The notes beneath the pieces are model-generated. The model had not been told where the DNA came from and ran no database searches. It saw only the letters and a program-made list of their open reading frames with translations. 64,000 nt of DNA from Oegoconia quadripuncta (Eukaryota > Arthropoda > Insecta > Lepidoptera > Autostichidae): the NCBI GenBank assembly GCA_949316235.1, contig OX438751.1, positions 24,643,885 through 24,707,884 on the forward strand, in the 5' to 3' direction. Of the stretch, positions 9,534 to 18,704 are shown in pieces. The translations under genes and the position numbers were made by a program. How positions within the stretch are numbered: position 1 is the stretch's first letter; each line of letters starts with the position of its first letter.

Positions 9534-9547
9534 AAAGTATTTCAATA

Positions 9548-9985
9548 ATGGATACACACGAAATTAGACTATTTATGAAAAAGATAAATCACAGTCTAGA
9601 ATTTAACGTGTTCCCTGCTAACAGAATACCAATGTACATAGAAGCACCCACTTACTTTATTTCTAACTTGGATCCTGATACAAAATCGGGATCACATTGG
9701 GTAGCCATTCATATCAATGCTAATGGTATCGGTGAATATTTTGATTCATATGGTAGAAAGCCTACCGGCCACCATAAATCGTTTTTGAAAAGAAATACTC
9801 GGAAATGGTTTTACAATAATAAAATTCTTCAAAGTCACTTAACTTCTGTTTGTGGTGAATACTGTTTAGTGTATCTGTACTTTAAGTTTATGAATATGAG
9901 CATGTCAGAGTTTTTAAGAGATTTTTGCGATATTCCTTTGTATAACGATATATTCATAAATAAAATATTTAAAACCATTTTTTGA
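9548..9985 (+). CDS. Adenain-like cysteine protease (Ulp1/adenovirus protease fold)
   Basis: A 145-residue protease that would mature capsid proteins. Catalytic His50 lies in GSHWVAIHI, Asp66 in EYFDSYG, Gln95 in LQSHLTSV and the nucleophile Cys102 in VCGEYC, in the order H-D-Q-C expected of the family. It is on the short side but ends with the usual helical tail. ATG at 9548 is the first in frame. A poly(A) signal follows the stop by one base, so it is the last rightward gene. Confidence 0.95.
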   Translation: MDTHEIRLFMKKINHSLEFNVFPANRIPMYIEAPTYFISNLDPDTKSGSHWVAIHINANGIGEYFDSYGRKPTGHHKSFLKRNTRKWFYNNKILQSHLTSVCGEYCLVYLYFKFMNMSMSEFLRDFCDIPLYNDIFINKIFKTIF

Positions 9986-9991
9986 AATAAA
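9986..9991 (+). terminator. Poly(A) signal AATAAA of the rightward gene block
   Basis: AATAAA begins immediately after the protease TGA. It faces the poly(A) signals of the leftward genes 90 bases away, giving a tail-to-tail arrangement. Confidence 0.7.
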
Positions 9992-10082
9992 TTTATTTTA
10001 CCAATTATCTGTTTTTTATTTACATTATCCTATTTTGATATAGAAGAGTGAAGATAATGAAACATCAGAATTACAGTTTTAC

Positions 10083-10092
10083 TTTATTTATT
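10083..10092 (-). terminator. Overlapping poly(A) signals for the inner leftward gene
   Basis: Reading leftward there are two overlapping AATAAA hexamers (top-strand TTTATT at 10,083-10,088 and 10,087-10,092), about 40 bases beyond the stop of the gene at 10,129-10,440. Confidence 0.65.
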
Positions 10093-10128
10093 TTCTAATT
10101 AAACATTATAATACAATATTGTAGCTAA

Positions 10129-10440
10129 CTAATCTATCTGCGGGGTTGGACTATAGACACCCGGTGATAATGAAAACAATTTTTCAGACGCCCATGACGT
10201 TTCATAAACTTCTTCTTCCTGTTCCAATGACATGAGTGGGTTCGCTGGCCGCTGCAGAAATGTTAGTATAGGGGGAGGTGAGGGTCTTGAATACCCACCA
10301 TAATCGTAATTGGCCCACTGGCGGAGATTATTTAGGTTTTCTTCATGGAATTCATAGAGTTGTCGGTCGATTTCGTCTTGTTCGGCTTCGAGACACAGTC
10401 GTACCAGTTGGTCATCGTATTGAGTTTCGAAGTGTGCCAT
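10129..10440 (-). CDS. Acidic 103-residue protein, unrecognised, right end of Polinton
   Basis: I do not recognise this protein. It begins MAHFETQYDDQ, has a long Glu/Asp-rich, probably helical N-terminal half (EAEQDEIDRQLYEFHEENL), then a Tyr/Gly patch, a proline cluster RPSPPP and an acidic C-terminus; overall strongly acidic with no signal peptide or membrane helix. A longer frame using TTG at 10,461 exists, but ATG at 10,440 is preferred. It has a leftward TATA-like box 45-66 bases upstream and AATAAA downstream, so it looks like an independent transcription unit. By position it parallels right-end early genes of adenovirus-like elements. It contains a CLE within RLCLEAE but not a true LxCxE motif. 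A host origin cannot be excluded. Confidence 0.6.
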   Translation of the reverse strand: MAHFETQYDDQLVRLCLEAEQDEIDRQLYEFHEENLNNLRQWANYDYGGYSRPSPPPILTFLQRPANPLMSLEQEEEVYETSWASEKLFSLSPGVYSPTPQID

Positions 10441-10484
10441 CCTTCTGCCTGCGTTAGACAAATGTATCTCTCGGTGGCATGTGG

Positions 10485-10506
10485 CTTATATGAGGTGTAT
10501 CTTATA
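10485..10506 (-). promoter_or_regulatory. Candidate TATA boxes for the inner leftward gene
   Basis: Leftward TATAAG occurs twice (top-strand CTTATA at 10,485-10,490 and 10,501-10,506), 45-66 bases before the ATG at 10,440. Confidence 0.4.
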
Positions 10507-10536
10507 GACAGGTATAAAACGGTGGGGAACGAAAAA

Positions 10537-10542
10537 TTTATT
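10537..10542 (-). terminator. Poly(A) signal for the outer leftward gene
   Basis: Leftward AATAAA about 110 bases after the stop at 10,651 and before the TATA-like boxes of the next gene, so the two leftward genes appear to be separately transcribed. Confidence 0.5.
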
Positions 10543-10650
10543 GCTGTTTTTCAGTAGAGTCTGCGTCGCGACAGTTAATGTGCTAAGAAGAAACCCATAA
10601 ATTATAACGTTGCTCTATTGGGAGTCGCAAGAAACGGGCTATTCCAGGAA

Positions 10651-11227
10651 TTATTTCTTATCCGCTGTTATGTAGTACTTTGTGCAGTCGGTCTTCGTTG
10701 CCACCTGTTTTGTTATATTGTAAATTAAATCTCTTACATTTCGGTAATGCTTGTCGTCTTCTGAGGCGTAATATTTAACACGAACATCTGCATATTTCCA
10801 GTAATCAATTGGTTGAACATCTTTCAACTTTTTCATCTCATACACTTCTATTTTAATGAGATGACTCGCTGAGGATCCGTCATCATTATTCGATGAAATG
10901 TATGAAGTTCCTTCTCCGTTAGCTTGGGCAATATTGGAAGACTGTAGTCGGACCCTCTTTTTCTTGGGCTTCTCAAAGAAACAATCAATGTTTCTCTTAG
11001 CAATGTTTTGCTTGACCTTCAAGGCAGGAGGATCTTGAGTTTCATCATCGTCGCTTAGATCGGCAGTAGGAAAGTAATAGTTCTTAAAGGTGTAATCACT
11101 GTCAGGAATCGACGTCTGAAACGAGCAGAAAACGAAGGTTAGGTCAAGCAATTGCATCGAAACAGATCGTCCAGGTAAAGTAGACAACACATAAACAATG
11201 TAGTTACAGACAAAAACTTACCGACAT
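10651..11227 (-). CDS. Spliced gene for a nuclear-type acidic/basic protein, unrecognised
   Basis: I do not recognise the product. Exon 1 carries only ATG TCG (11,227-11,222) followed by a GTAAGT-type donor; the 106-base intron (11,221-11,116) ends in a pyrimidine-rich tract and TTTCAG; exon 2 runs 11,115-10,651. The splice is phase 0 and gives 156 residues. Reading through the intron instead gives a frame starting MLSTLPG without support. The protein has an acidic patch DLSDDDETQD, a classical nuclear-localisation-like cluster EKPKKKRVRL, a Ser/Asn linker, and a C-terminal domain with a conserved feel (DYWKYADVRVKYY, then a helix rich in K/T). It has its own TATA box and poly(A) signal. A regulatory or early-gene role in the Polinton is inferred from position only. 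Confidence 0.65.
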
Positions 11228-11332
11228 GACAGAAAGCGTAGTTTAACACTTTTCACTATGAAATGTACGACTGTGTCTCGAGGCGAGGCGGGCGATCGAA
11301 TTTGGACTGTGGTGCTGTACAAGCCGTCTCGC

Positions 11333-11340
11333 TTTAAATA
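11333..11340 (-). promoter_or_regulatory. TATA box of the outer leftward gene
   Basis: Leftward TATTTAAA lies about 105 bases before the ATG at 11,227, inside a short GC-rich promoter-like stretch (11,260-11,335). Confidence 0.5.
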
Positions 11341-11345
11341 CCCTA

Positions 11346-12239
11346 TCCAGGTAGAGTGGTGATACCACATACGTAGTAGCTATTAAGAATTAACCCTACA
11401 TATTTATTATTGAATCGAATTAAAAAATTAAGAAAAAATACTGCGTATGCCGCAGATGGCGATCTAAAGAATAACTAACATAAATAAATTTGACAGTGGG
11501 TGATCGTTATCATTTCATCTAAAGGCGTACACATTCCAACGTGACGAGCAAAAAAGTCTCACCTGTTTCCAAATCTTACTAGGAAAAAATGGTATACTAT
11601 AATGAAATAACTTAAATTACGAAGTTTCTATTCACCGTAAAAGGTGCATGTTTTTTGTCGACTACTGCCATAAATATAAATTGATCATAAATTAGAAAAC
11701 TAAATAAAAGAATAATGGAAAGGCAGTTTCATTGCTGACAATAAATTTAATTTTTTTCCATATTAAAAACATACACCTGCTGTAATCGCTATGCTTACCA
11801 TGAACAAGTTCAGACTTGTATCAGTTGTAGGTACACAAAAGCGCCAAAAGCCGAGGAGTTATCGTCCACTTGATTTATGTGTGAACCTATTATTAGGTTA
11901 GATAAGGACAATTTTTTACTATCCATTATAATTAGCAAACAAAGTTAACTGGCAAATCCGTCAATAACGACCCAATTAAAGCCGCCAATGAGACCGTGAA
12001 AGGGGGAACACACCGTGGTGACCTTTTTTTAGGGGGAGGGCCCGGGGCTGGTCCAGAACTCTCGAATACGTACTACTCTTAGGTCTCTGATATTTTCTTT
12101 TCACTAACTCCTTCCTCGTGAACATTGGTTGATTATCTATAAGTGACTTCTTACTGTTGTGTTTTACACTGTGTACAGATGTATACTACCTTAATACAAA
12201 TTATATGGTAGGTATATAGAATATCATAATAATAATATA
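11346..12239. other. No gene seen; probable right end of Polinton and flank
   Basis: AT-rich, without open frames or splice-flanked exons that I can support. A G-rich patch (AGGGGGAGGGCCCGGGG near 12,032) stands out. The right terminal repeat of the Polinton should be here, but the left repeat is outside the window, so I cannot mark it. Confidence 0.5.
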
Positions 12240-12519
12240 CAGGGTGGAAAGTTTCAATGGGGCAGCCAAGGGAGGTACCTTAATCGTTGCAGCTACAAGA
12301 AATTGATCTTAGGAGACTATCCATAATTTTTTTTTTAAATTTCATTCCCATTCACAGATTTTCAAAAAAATGTACGGTTAGCAAGAAACTTACCATTTTT
12401 CACAAAAAAATTTTTGATACTAATCGATCCTGTTCCGTATGCTGATCAAAAAGTTCTATGGGACCAACTGAGGTTTCAGTACTAGAAAAGTCAGAAATCA
12501 AAAAAAACTTTTTTCATAC
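12240..12519. repeat. Left terminal inverted repeat of the DD41D transposon
   Basis: 280 bases that match 13,917-14,184 in reverse complement with scattered small differences, including length changes in the T/A runs. Confidence 0.9.
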
Positions 12520-12609
12520 ATTTAAAGTACTTAGATTTTTTTGTCAGGCCATAACAAGAGGTAACTTTTTGTTGTAGCTACAAAAATGATTAAGAAGATG
12601 CATATGCAA

Positions 12610-13683
12610 TCAAACAATAAAATTATTTGAAAAATAATAATTATTTTTATTAATAACTTTATGATATAAGGTGCTCAAAATGCATAAATGTATTCGTTTT
12701 CGTACTGACCGCGTGGCGGCCAATAATTTATTTGGATGAATTCCATACAAAATTGTACAGAGCGAGTTTTTTAATTCTTCGACACTGTCATATTTCTTTT
12801 TATAAATTTCATTTTTTAAATAGCCCCACAGGAAGAAATCAAGCGGCGTTAAGTCCGGACTACGCGCTGGCCAAGAAACAGGGCCATGAGTCCCAATCCA
12901 CTGCTCACCAAATTGTCTATTCAAAGAACAACAAGTGTTTCGGCTGTTGTGTGCAGGAGCACCATCTTGTTTAAAATAAACTCTTCGTGATTCTGATAAT
13001 GGTAGATTATCAATAATGTTTGATACATTGTAAGTGTCGGAATTTAAGTTGCCCTCATAAAATTCCACCATTACTACTTCGTTTCCCTTTAAACCACACC
13101 AACAATTAAAAGAAAATCGAATTTGATTATGGGTTTCCCAAAGTCTGATAGGATTTTCTTGGCTCCAATAATGATTATTTCGCCGGTTGTACATACCGTT
13201 GTTTGAAAAATTCGTTTCATCAGACCATAATATATAATCAAGGAATTGCATATCTCTACTTATTTTCCCATTTAACCATCTGCAGAAAGCTAGTCTACGA
13301 GCGGCATCCCCTGTATGTAAAGCTTGAACTAGTCGCCCATGTCGAAAACATTTATATCCATATTTCTTCCATACTTTCAGTACCAGGGTATGCGAGACAT
13401 CAACTTCTTTAGCGACGACTCTTGAAGATGTTTCGGGAAACGCTTCGACTAATGTTAAAATGGAAATTTCCAAATTTTCGTCTAAAACAAATGGTTGACG
13501 TACAGATTTCTTCTTAAAAGAACCACCTTCGGCTAAGTTTCTTATAAGGTTTGTAATAACCTTTCTGGTTGGTACATGTCGATTTGGATATCTCCTCCTG
13601 TACCATTGCAACGCAGCAAATGAATTTTTATTATTTACAAAATAAGCTTCCAGCAAGTCTAAACGTTCAGAATTTGAGCTCAT
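12610..13683 (-). CDS. DD41D transposase, intact
   Basis: A 357-residue transposase. An N-terminal helix-turn-helix region of the DUF4817 kind (residues about 1-120, with Y-RRRYPN and a second HTH) would bind the inverted repeats. The catalytic core has Asp in ILWSDETNF, Asp in FKQDGAPAH and the third Asp in RSPDLTPLDFFLWG; 41 residues lie between the second and third, which is the DD41D spacing described for rosa-like elements of insects. The frame is uninterrupted with ATG at 13,683 about 230 bases inside the right inverted repeat, and it ends 90 bases from the left one. If transcribed it could still be active, and could mobilise MITEs with matching ends. Confidence 0.93.
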   Translation of the reverse strand: MSSNSERLDLLEAYFVNNKNSFAALQWYRRRYPNRHVPTRKVITNLIRNLAEGGSFKKKSVRQPFVLDENLEISILTLVEAFPETSSRVVAKEVDVSHTLVLKVWKKYGYKCFRHGRLVQALHTGDAARRLAFCRWLNGKISRDMQFLDYILWSDETNFSNNGMYNRRNNHYWSQENPIRLWETHNQIRFSFNCWCGLKGNEVVMVEFYEGNLNSDTYNVSNIIDNLPLSESRRVYFKQDGAPAHNSRNTCCSLNRQFGEQWIGTHGPVSWPARSPDLTPLDFFLWGYLKNEIYKKKYDSVEELKNSLCTILYGIHPNKLLAATRSVRKRIHLCILSTLYHKVINKNNYYFSNNFIV

Positions 13684-13916
13684 TTTTGCAAAAAATAATA
13701 ACTAAAAGCACCTACTCGCAAAAGCACACCACACGCAATCAGATTTTGACATAAGCAACAAAAGAAAGTACGCATTATAAAAAGAAAACAAAGTTCGAAA
13801 TTTAAAGCCTATTTGAATTTGAACTAGGTAGGTAAGTAAATCTTTTTTCAGAAAACTATCGAGGTTACGTAAGTTCCAAGTGAAACAAAATTAATTGACT
13901 GCATATGTATGGGAAA

Positions 13917-14184
13917 AGTTTTTTTTGATTTCTAACTTTTCTAGTACTGAAACTTCAGTTGGTCCCATGGAACTTTTTGATCAGCATACGAAACAGGATC
14001 GATTAGCATCAAAAAAATTTTTTGTGAGAAATGGTAATTTTCTTGCTAACCGTACATTTTTTTGAAAATCTGTGAATGGGAATGAAATTTTTTTGAAAAA
14101 TTATGGATAGTCTCCTAAGATCAATTTCTTGTAGCTGCAACGATTAAGGTACCTCCCTTGGCTGCCCCATTGAAACTTTCCACA
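13917..14184. repeat. Right terminal inverted repeat of the DD41D transposon
   Basis: 268 bases, inverted partner of 12,240-12,519. Its outermost bases lack the CAGGG start seen on the left. Confidence 0.9.
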
Positions 14185-14204
14185 TATAATAATATAATAT
14201 CCTT

Positions 14205-14345
14205 AGACATTATAATTTATTTATTTATTTATTTATCATTTATTGCACACAAGAAAAAAAGATACAAATACAACATAATAGAGACGACACAACAGGTTCT
14301 GCTTATTTCTACAATGAAATTTCTTCCAGCAGACCTACGAAAGAG
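14205..14345 (-). repeat. LINE 3' untranslated end, leftward
   Basis: Reading leftward: GGTCTGCTGGAAGAAATTTC, then a C/T-rich stretch and TGTGCAATAAATG with an ATAAATAA tail at 14,217-14,236, typical of jockey/CR1-like LINE ends. The insertion lies just beyond the DD41D element. Confidence 0.65.
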
Positions 14346-15571
14346 AGATATATAATAGGGTTATACATACTTTAACTATTTCTTTAATTAGTAGTATCTT
14401 GCACCCTACCGGTCTTTCGATTTACAAATTTCTCAGAGCCGTTGGTTGGCTGGCAGAGATCGTTTTTAGTGACAAAGCTATCTAATTATATTCTATTATT
14501 ATCATCAAAAATTATTGTAAATTATTTTGTACAATAAAGAGCATTTGTATTTATTGTCCCATCCTTTATAAATATGGTTTTACTTTGTTTTTCTTTTGTG
14601 TTGTCTATAAACCGTTCAGTCTGTATCCTAAATGAGAACTTTTCGGCTCATAGCTTAAAGCCTAATACTGGATTTAGGTATTGTAAACTTACGTATGTAT
14701 ACATCTTTATAACAGAAATCCAAATAAATACTTTCTTTCTTTCTAATACTAAGAATGTTAATCCCGACGGTACAGTTCCACTCAAGTATAAAGATCTACT
14801 CAACTTGGAATCTATATTTAGCCAGTATTTTAAGATGTAATTATGTAAACGAGGCTTTAAATAAATAGGTAGCTAATTTGCATTTGTATTGGATACAACA
14901 AAGAGTATATTTTCTTCTCTCACTCAAGCATTGAGTCATTTTCTGCTATCATCATCAGATAAGCCATAGTGGGTCAAAAAAAAATACACGATTTTGAAAT
15001 CAAGGTAAATGATGAACCGGAGGAATTGAGTATGAGTCGTCATTTCATCTAGCAGCTATTGTTCTATCACTCGTTATCATCGCTCATTATTTTATCAAAT
15101 GATTTTAATACATTAATGTTATCAGCCCAATGTGATCCATTAACACTTTATTTATATAGCAAGGTTAGCATATCTTTTGTGGGACACAGCATAATGCTTT
15201 TTCAATAAAATACCACAACTTGTATTGAGTTTAACTGAGCAGAAATTTAAACGGCACATTCAAGAAACTCTGTGTAAAAAGGGTTATTACAGGATAGATG
15301 ATTATTTACGCGATAAGGTCTGGTGTTAGCTGAATTCCAAGTCCAAATCGTTAACTACGCTTATGTTAATTGCTTTTGTATTGTAATGTATAATATAAAT
15401 TGTAATAAAATTGTAAAGATGAAAATCTATTAAAAAGATGTGTTAGCGACTTGGAGCGGTGCTCTGGGGGTATGACACGGCTACGTAAATACCTGTTATA
15501 TCTTACAATTTTCAAACATTGATAAGTACTTTCTCCATCAAAAAATATGGTTGACCATTTTGTTCCTCAAC
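14346..15571. other. No gene seen
   Basis: Non-coding, AT-rich. A short frame at 14,574-14,840 has no recognisable motif; an AATAAATACTTTCTTTCTTTC stretch near 14,725 resembles a retroposon tail. Confidence 0.5.
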
Positions 15572-15642
15572 AAGATGTGTTGTTACGGAGTTTCTAGTCG
15601 CTTCTTCTCCCTAACCATAGCACCTTGTGAAGCGATGTAGTT
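15572..15642 (+). repeat. Interspersed repeat fragment shared with 3,633-3,705
   Basis: Same 70-base sequence as inside the Polinton gap, showing that it is a dispersed genomic repeat and not a Polinton part. Confidence 0.7.
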
Positions 15643-15861
15643 TTAAAAAATAACATGTTGACTTGATATTTTTGCATCCTTCATTGAATAAAATATTTAT
15701 GACCATGACTGAGTTAGAGGAACGGGATCGCCTGCCACAATCCACAAGCATAGGTTGACTCCATCCACTCTTCATAGTTAATATCATGTTCAAGTGAAAT
15801 AAAGATTTTTGTATTCTGTATTTTTTGGAAAGTTTTACAGAATCTACTGGTTACATAATTA

Positions 15862-16100
15862 TTTGGACATGTGAAGAGGATTAATGAAAGAAGACTTACG
15901 AAAGAGATATACGATGCGAATATGGACGGTAGTGTTTGGTAGAGGAAGACCACGGCGAACGTACCATGATCAAATTGGGGACGTCTTAAAAACCGACGTG
16001 CATCTATCAACATTCTTATGAGAGTGAATGAAGCAAAAAAGGTGTGTCAATATCATAGCAAGTGGAAGTCTGTGGTCTCTGCTTACGCCTACGGGAATCA
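15862..16100 (+). pseudogene. LINE endonuclease-reverse transcriptase C-terminal remnant
   Basis: The translation shows FGHVKRINERRLTKEIYDAN, a stop, then after a frame change RGRPRRTYHDQIGDVLK and a Trp-containing end, the C-terminus of RTE-like endonuclease-reverse transcriptases common in moth genomes. At least one frameshift and two stops. Different family from the remnant at 60,035. Confidence 0.75.
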
Positions 16101-17191
16101 GGCGTGACTTTATGTACGTAGGGCTGATAGTGAGGGCTATTTTATATACTGGCTGTTTGCTATTCCGAATAAACTTTTCAACTTATTTGCTTACTTTTAC
16201 GCTCCAGTTAATAAACCTATCCCTCTATTAGTACCTCTGGACTCCCAGCAGTTACAAAGTTGTTATATAAAGTACGCTTGTTTGTCTACTCGGTCGCAAT
16301 ATTTCGGGCCAGCTGTTTGCTGTCGCCACAAATATTGCGCAGTCCCGCGATTAGGTACACACAAACATGTGGTTTGATCATAGGGAATGTAGATACCTAG
16401 AGTTTTGAACTTTTTATTCTTTACATGCGTCTGGCTACGCGTATAAAGTTTCGCCTAAGACCCTATCAAGCTATCAATTCGCACTGGGTCACACCGGAGA
16501 AAACCTAAGGCATGTATTAATATACCATTCTCAAGATTGAGAACAGTCTTTTGATCGGTCTCAAGTAAACGTGTTGATTAATAAACATAACTTGAGGCCT
16601 GAAAAGCAAGTGCATACTCAAGCAGTACTCACTCAGCGAATTTCACGTATTACTAAACGAAACTCAAGACTATCATTCATTCGCCACTGAGGCAAATACT
16701 TGAGAAGTGATCTCAGCTGAGTAGACTTCAAGATTGGTTTATAAATTAGTACGGAGCTCGAGATAGCGTCAACTGCTTAAGACGCATCTCGGTTGATACA
16801 GCCTCAAGACTTGTATTGAGATTGGTTTATGATACGGGCCTAAATGAGCAAGATAGAAATATTCAAGCTCAAATTTTCTTCATGTAGGTGAGTGTTACCC
16901 TCATCTTTGTTCATAACTACATGTCATTGAGATTGTAGTAATATCCTTACTTTGTATCACAGGATTTTCGCAAACCAAGTTCGAATTTTGAACAAATAAT
17001 GAGAAATCAAAATAAAATTCTTGTGTTCCAGATTAGGGCCGAATTGCCTGGGGACCTATGTTTTGATTGGAAATGGTAGAGCGGGAAACGGGAATATATT
17101 CTCCATCTATATTCACATTGAGGGCAGGACTATTCGTAGGGTTATTGTAATATTGTAGTCGCTCGATGTAAACAACGGTGGATAGAACCAA
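16101..17191. other. No gene seen
   Basis: Non-coding. Around 16,520-16,830 phrases such as CTCAAGACT and AGATTGGTTTAT recur at irregular spacing; no clear unit length. Nothing else supported. Confidence 0.4.
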
Positions 17192-17425
17192 CCCATCTCT
17201 TCCTGTGAGTGTCGTAAAAGGCTACTAAGGGACCTTCCACCAAAAAAACATCTACATATTTGCATGTTTCAACGGCGATGGCCTCATCCCCTGTTACGGC
17301 TCCATTTCTGAATATTTCGAACGGGAAACCGTGGATGTTACAAGCATTAAACACCCAAATGGTAATGTTTGGGATCTCTCTGACCATTTGGGATATACTC
17401 GTATGTTCTGACGTTATTATGTAAT
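17192..17425 (+). repeat. Interspersed repeat family D
   Basis: Begins CCCATCTCTTCCTGTGAGTG, then GTCGTAAAAGGCTACTAAGG, and ends with GGGATCTCTCTGACCATTTG and a GTTATTATGTA tail. Relatives: 27,937-28,230 (+), 45,783-45,925 (+), 48,840-49,065 (-). An open leftward frame over it is accidental. Confidence 0.7.
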
Positions 17426-18233
17426 ATATATGGTATATAAGGTTTAAAAATGGAGATGGCAAGTTCGGTTACCAGCTATTTTGTATCCGGTAAGAGGTAT
17501 GATAGTCCTCAATACAATTTCGAGTAATATCTTCTTACAGATTAAAGGTAAAGATATAAGATGTCACGTGAAAAAGAGGCATAGCTACTCCTACTCCATT
17601 CAATCATGCAGGCGTGTCTTCACGGGGATGAGGAAGGGAGGTCGCTAGGTGTCACGTGCGAGCGATAAATCCTCCCAAACAATCCAGCTCTTTTGTACCC
17701 CCTACTTTAAGTTTAGTACAACCGAGGAACGCAATTTCGGCGGCACAACGGAATGAAGTAAAAGTATCTAGTTCTATTTAAAATTTACCACTATAACCCC
17801 TATTCAGTAGTCAAATTTCATTAGAATGTGTACTAACCGACTTCGTCTTATATCAAGGTTACCCAGAGCAGTAGCTAAGTGCTCATATAACACGATTTCT
17901 CTTTCAAAATATCCGCAATAAAACCTGTCAGTCATATGCACGGAATAATGAATAGTTATTTTTTTATTGTGATGAGAACCACGGAACCCTACATTGCGCG
18001 TGGCCCAACACCCACTGATTTGTATCAGACTGAGCCATCTTTCACACGTCAACAGTGTTTTGTTTCCAGCGTTGGAGTACAGCCTAGTACCTACTAAATC
18101 GCAGTAGTGGCGTTTGCTAATGTTATTAGGTACAGTCGGCCACACGACGACCGTAACATTTCCAGTGTAAATGGTCTTATAGAATTTACGTGTAATTATA
18201 GCGTCTGGTGCATACTCGTGGTAAAGTCGCATT
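17426..18233. other. No gene supported
   Basis: A leftward 142-residue frame (17,804-18,232) begins MRLYHEYAPDAIITRKFY; it has several Trp and Cys residues but no motif I recognise. It may be part of an old element or accidental. Nothing else stands out. Confidence 0.35.
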
Positions 18234-18400
18234 CGCTATTCGATTTCGATTAGAGAAGTTAAGCAACGTCTGGCGCGGTCAGTCTTTGTATGGGTGACCA
18301 CTCGTGGCATTTAAATACGAGTCTTTCCGTGCTTCGGAGGGCACGTTAAATAGTCAGTTGTTTTCAATTGAAGGCATTAGCCGCCTCCACACTCCTCCCA
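18234..18400 (+). mobile_element. 5S-rRNA-derived SINE (SINE3 type), head and hairpin
   Basis: Bases 18,234-18,300 align with nucleotides about 32-100 of animal 5S rRNA: GAAGTTAAGCAAC (box A), GGCGCGGTCAGT and TGGGTGACC (box C region) are kept. A hairpin CGTGCTTCGGAGGGCACG with TTAA follows at about 18,328, a module I recall downstream of 5S-like heads in arthropod repeats. It would have used an internal RNA polymerase III promoter. Not a 5S gene: both ends of the rRNA are missing. Confidence 0.65.
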
Positions 18401-18704
18401 CTGCAAGTCCTGTAAGACAGGATCAACAGTGGTACTCAACACGGCGCGTACAGAAGGTAGACGGTGTCCTACGTGACTCTATTGCTACCTTGGACCCCAG
18501 GCTAATTAAAGAAAGAAATAGGGTGCGTAAGTAAGAAAAAGGTTTCCCACTTCCCCCCTTGGCAAATGGGAGTGTAGCCAATGAAATGCAACATAGCACT
18601 GGGGCCATCCCTATGGGGAAGGAGGGCGAGTGAAGCTCGGCCTCCTGCTCTCGTATACACCACGGACTGCGCCTAGATGCAGTGAGCGTGGCGGTAGCAG
18701 AAGG

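Larger units (their letters stand above)
1..11345 (+). mobile_element. Polinton/Maverick DNA transposon, left end outside window
   Basis: The run contains all hallmark Polinton genes: protein-primed polymerase B, packaging ATPase, chromodomain integrase, penton-type and major capsid proteins and an adenain-like protease, in one rightward block, followed by two leftward genes that converge on it. The left inverted repeat and the start of the polymerase are before base 1, so terminal repeats and the 6-base target duplication cannot be checked. The right boundary is placed just after the TATA box of the outermost leftward gene and is a guess; the true end may lie anywhere up to about 12.2 kb. 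All capsid and replication frames are open, so the copy is young or under selection. Confidence 0.93.
12240..14184 (-). mobile_element. mariner/IS630-superfamily transposon, DD41D type
   Basis: 1,945 bases bounded by long inverted repeats and flanked by TA dinucleotides (12,238-12,239 and 14,185-14,186), the target duplication of the superfamily. It holds one intact leftward transposase. The left end begins CAGGGTGGAAAG while the right end reads TGTGGAAAG inward, so about three terminal bases differ at the right, which may impair mobility. Confidence 0.9.

Noticed and set aside
10129..10440. LxCxE retinoblastoma-binding motif, as in adenovirus-like early proteins
   Set aside because: The sequence is RLCLE; the required Leu two residues before Cys is Arg.
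11341..12239. Right terminal inverted repeat of the Polinton
   Set aside because: Cannot be identified without the left end, which is outside the window; no internal criterion fixed a boundary.
17142..17462. Leftward 106-residue frame
   Set aside because: It lies over repeat family D and shares no protein motif.
18234..18300. 5S rRNA gene
   Set aside because: Only the internal-promoter half is alignable; the 5' strand and the 3' closing stem are missing.
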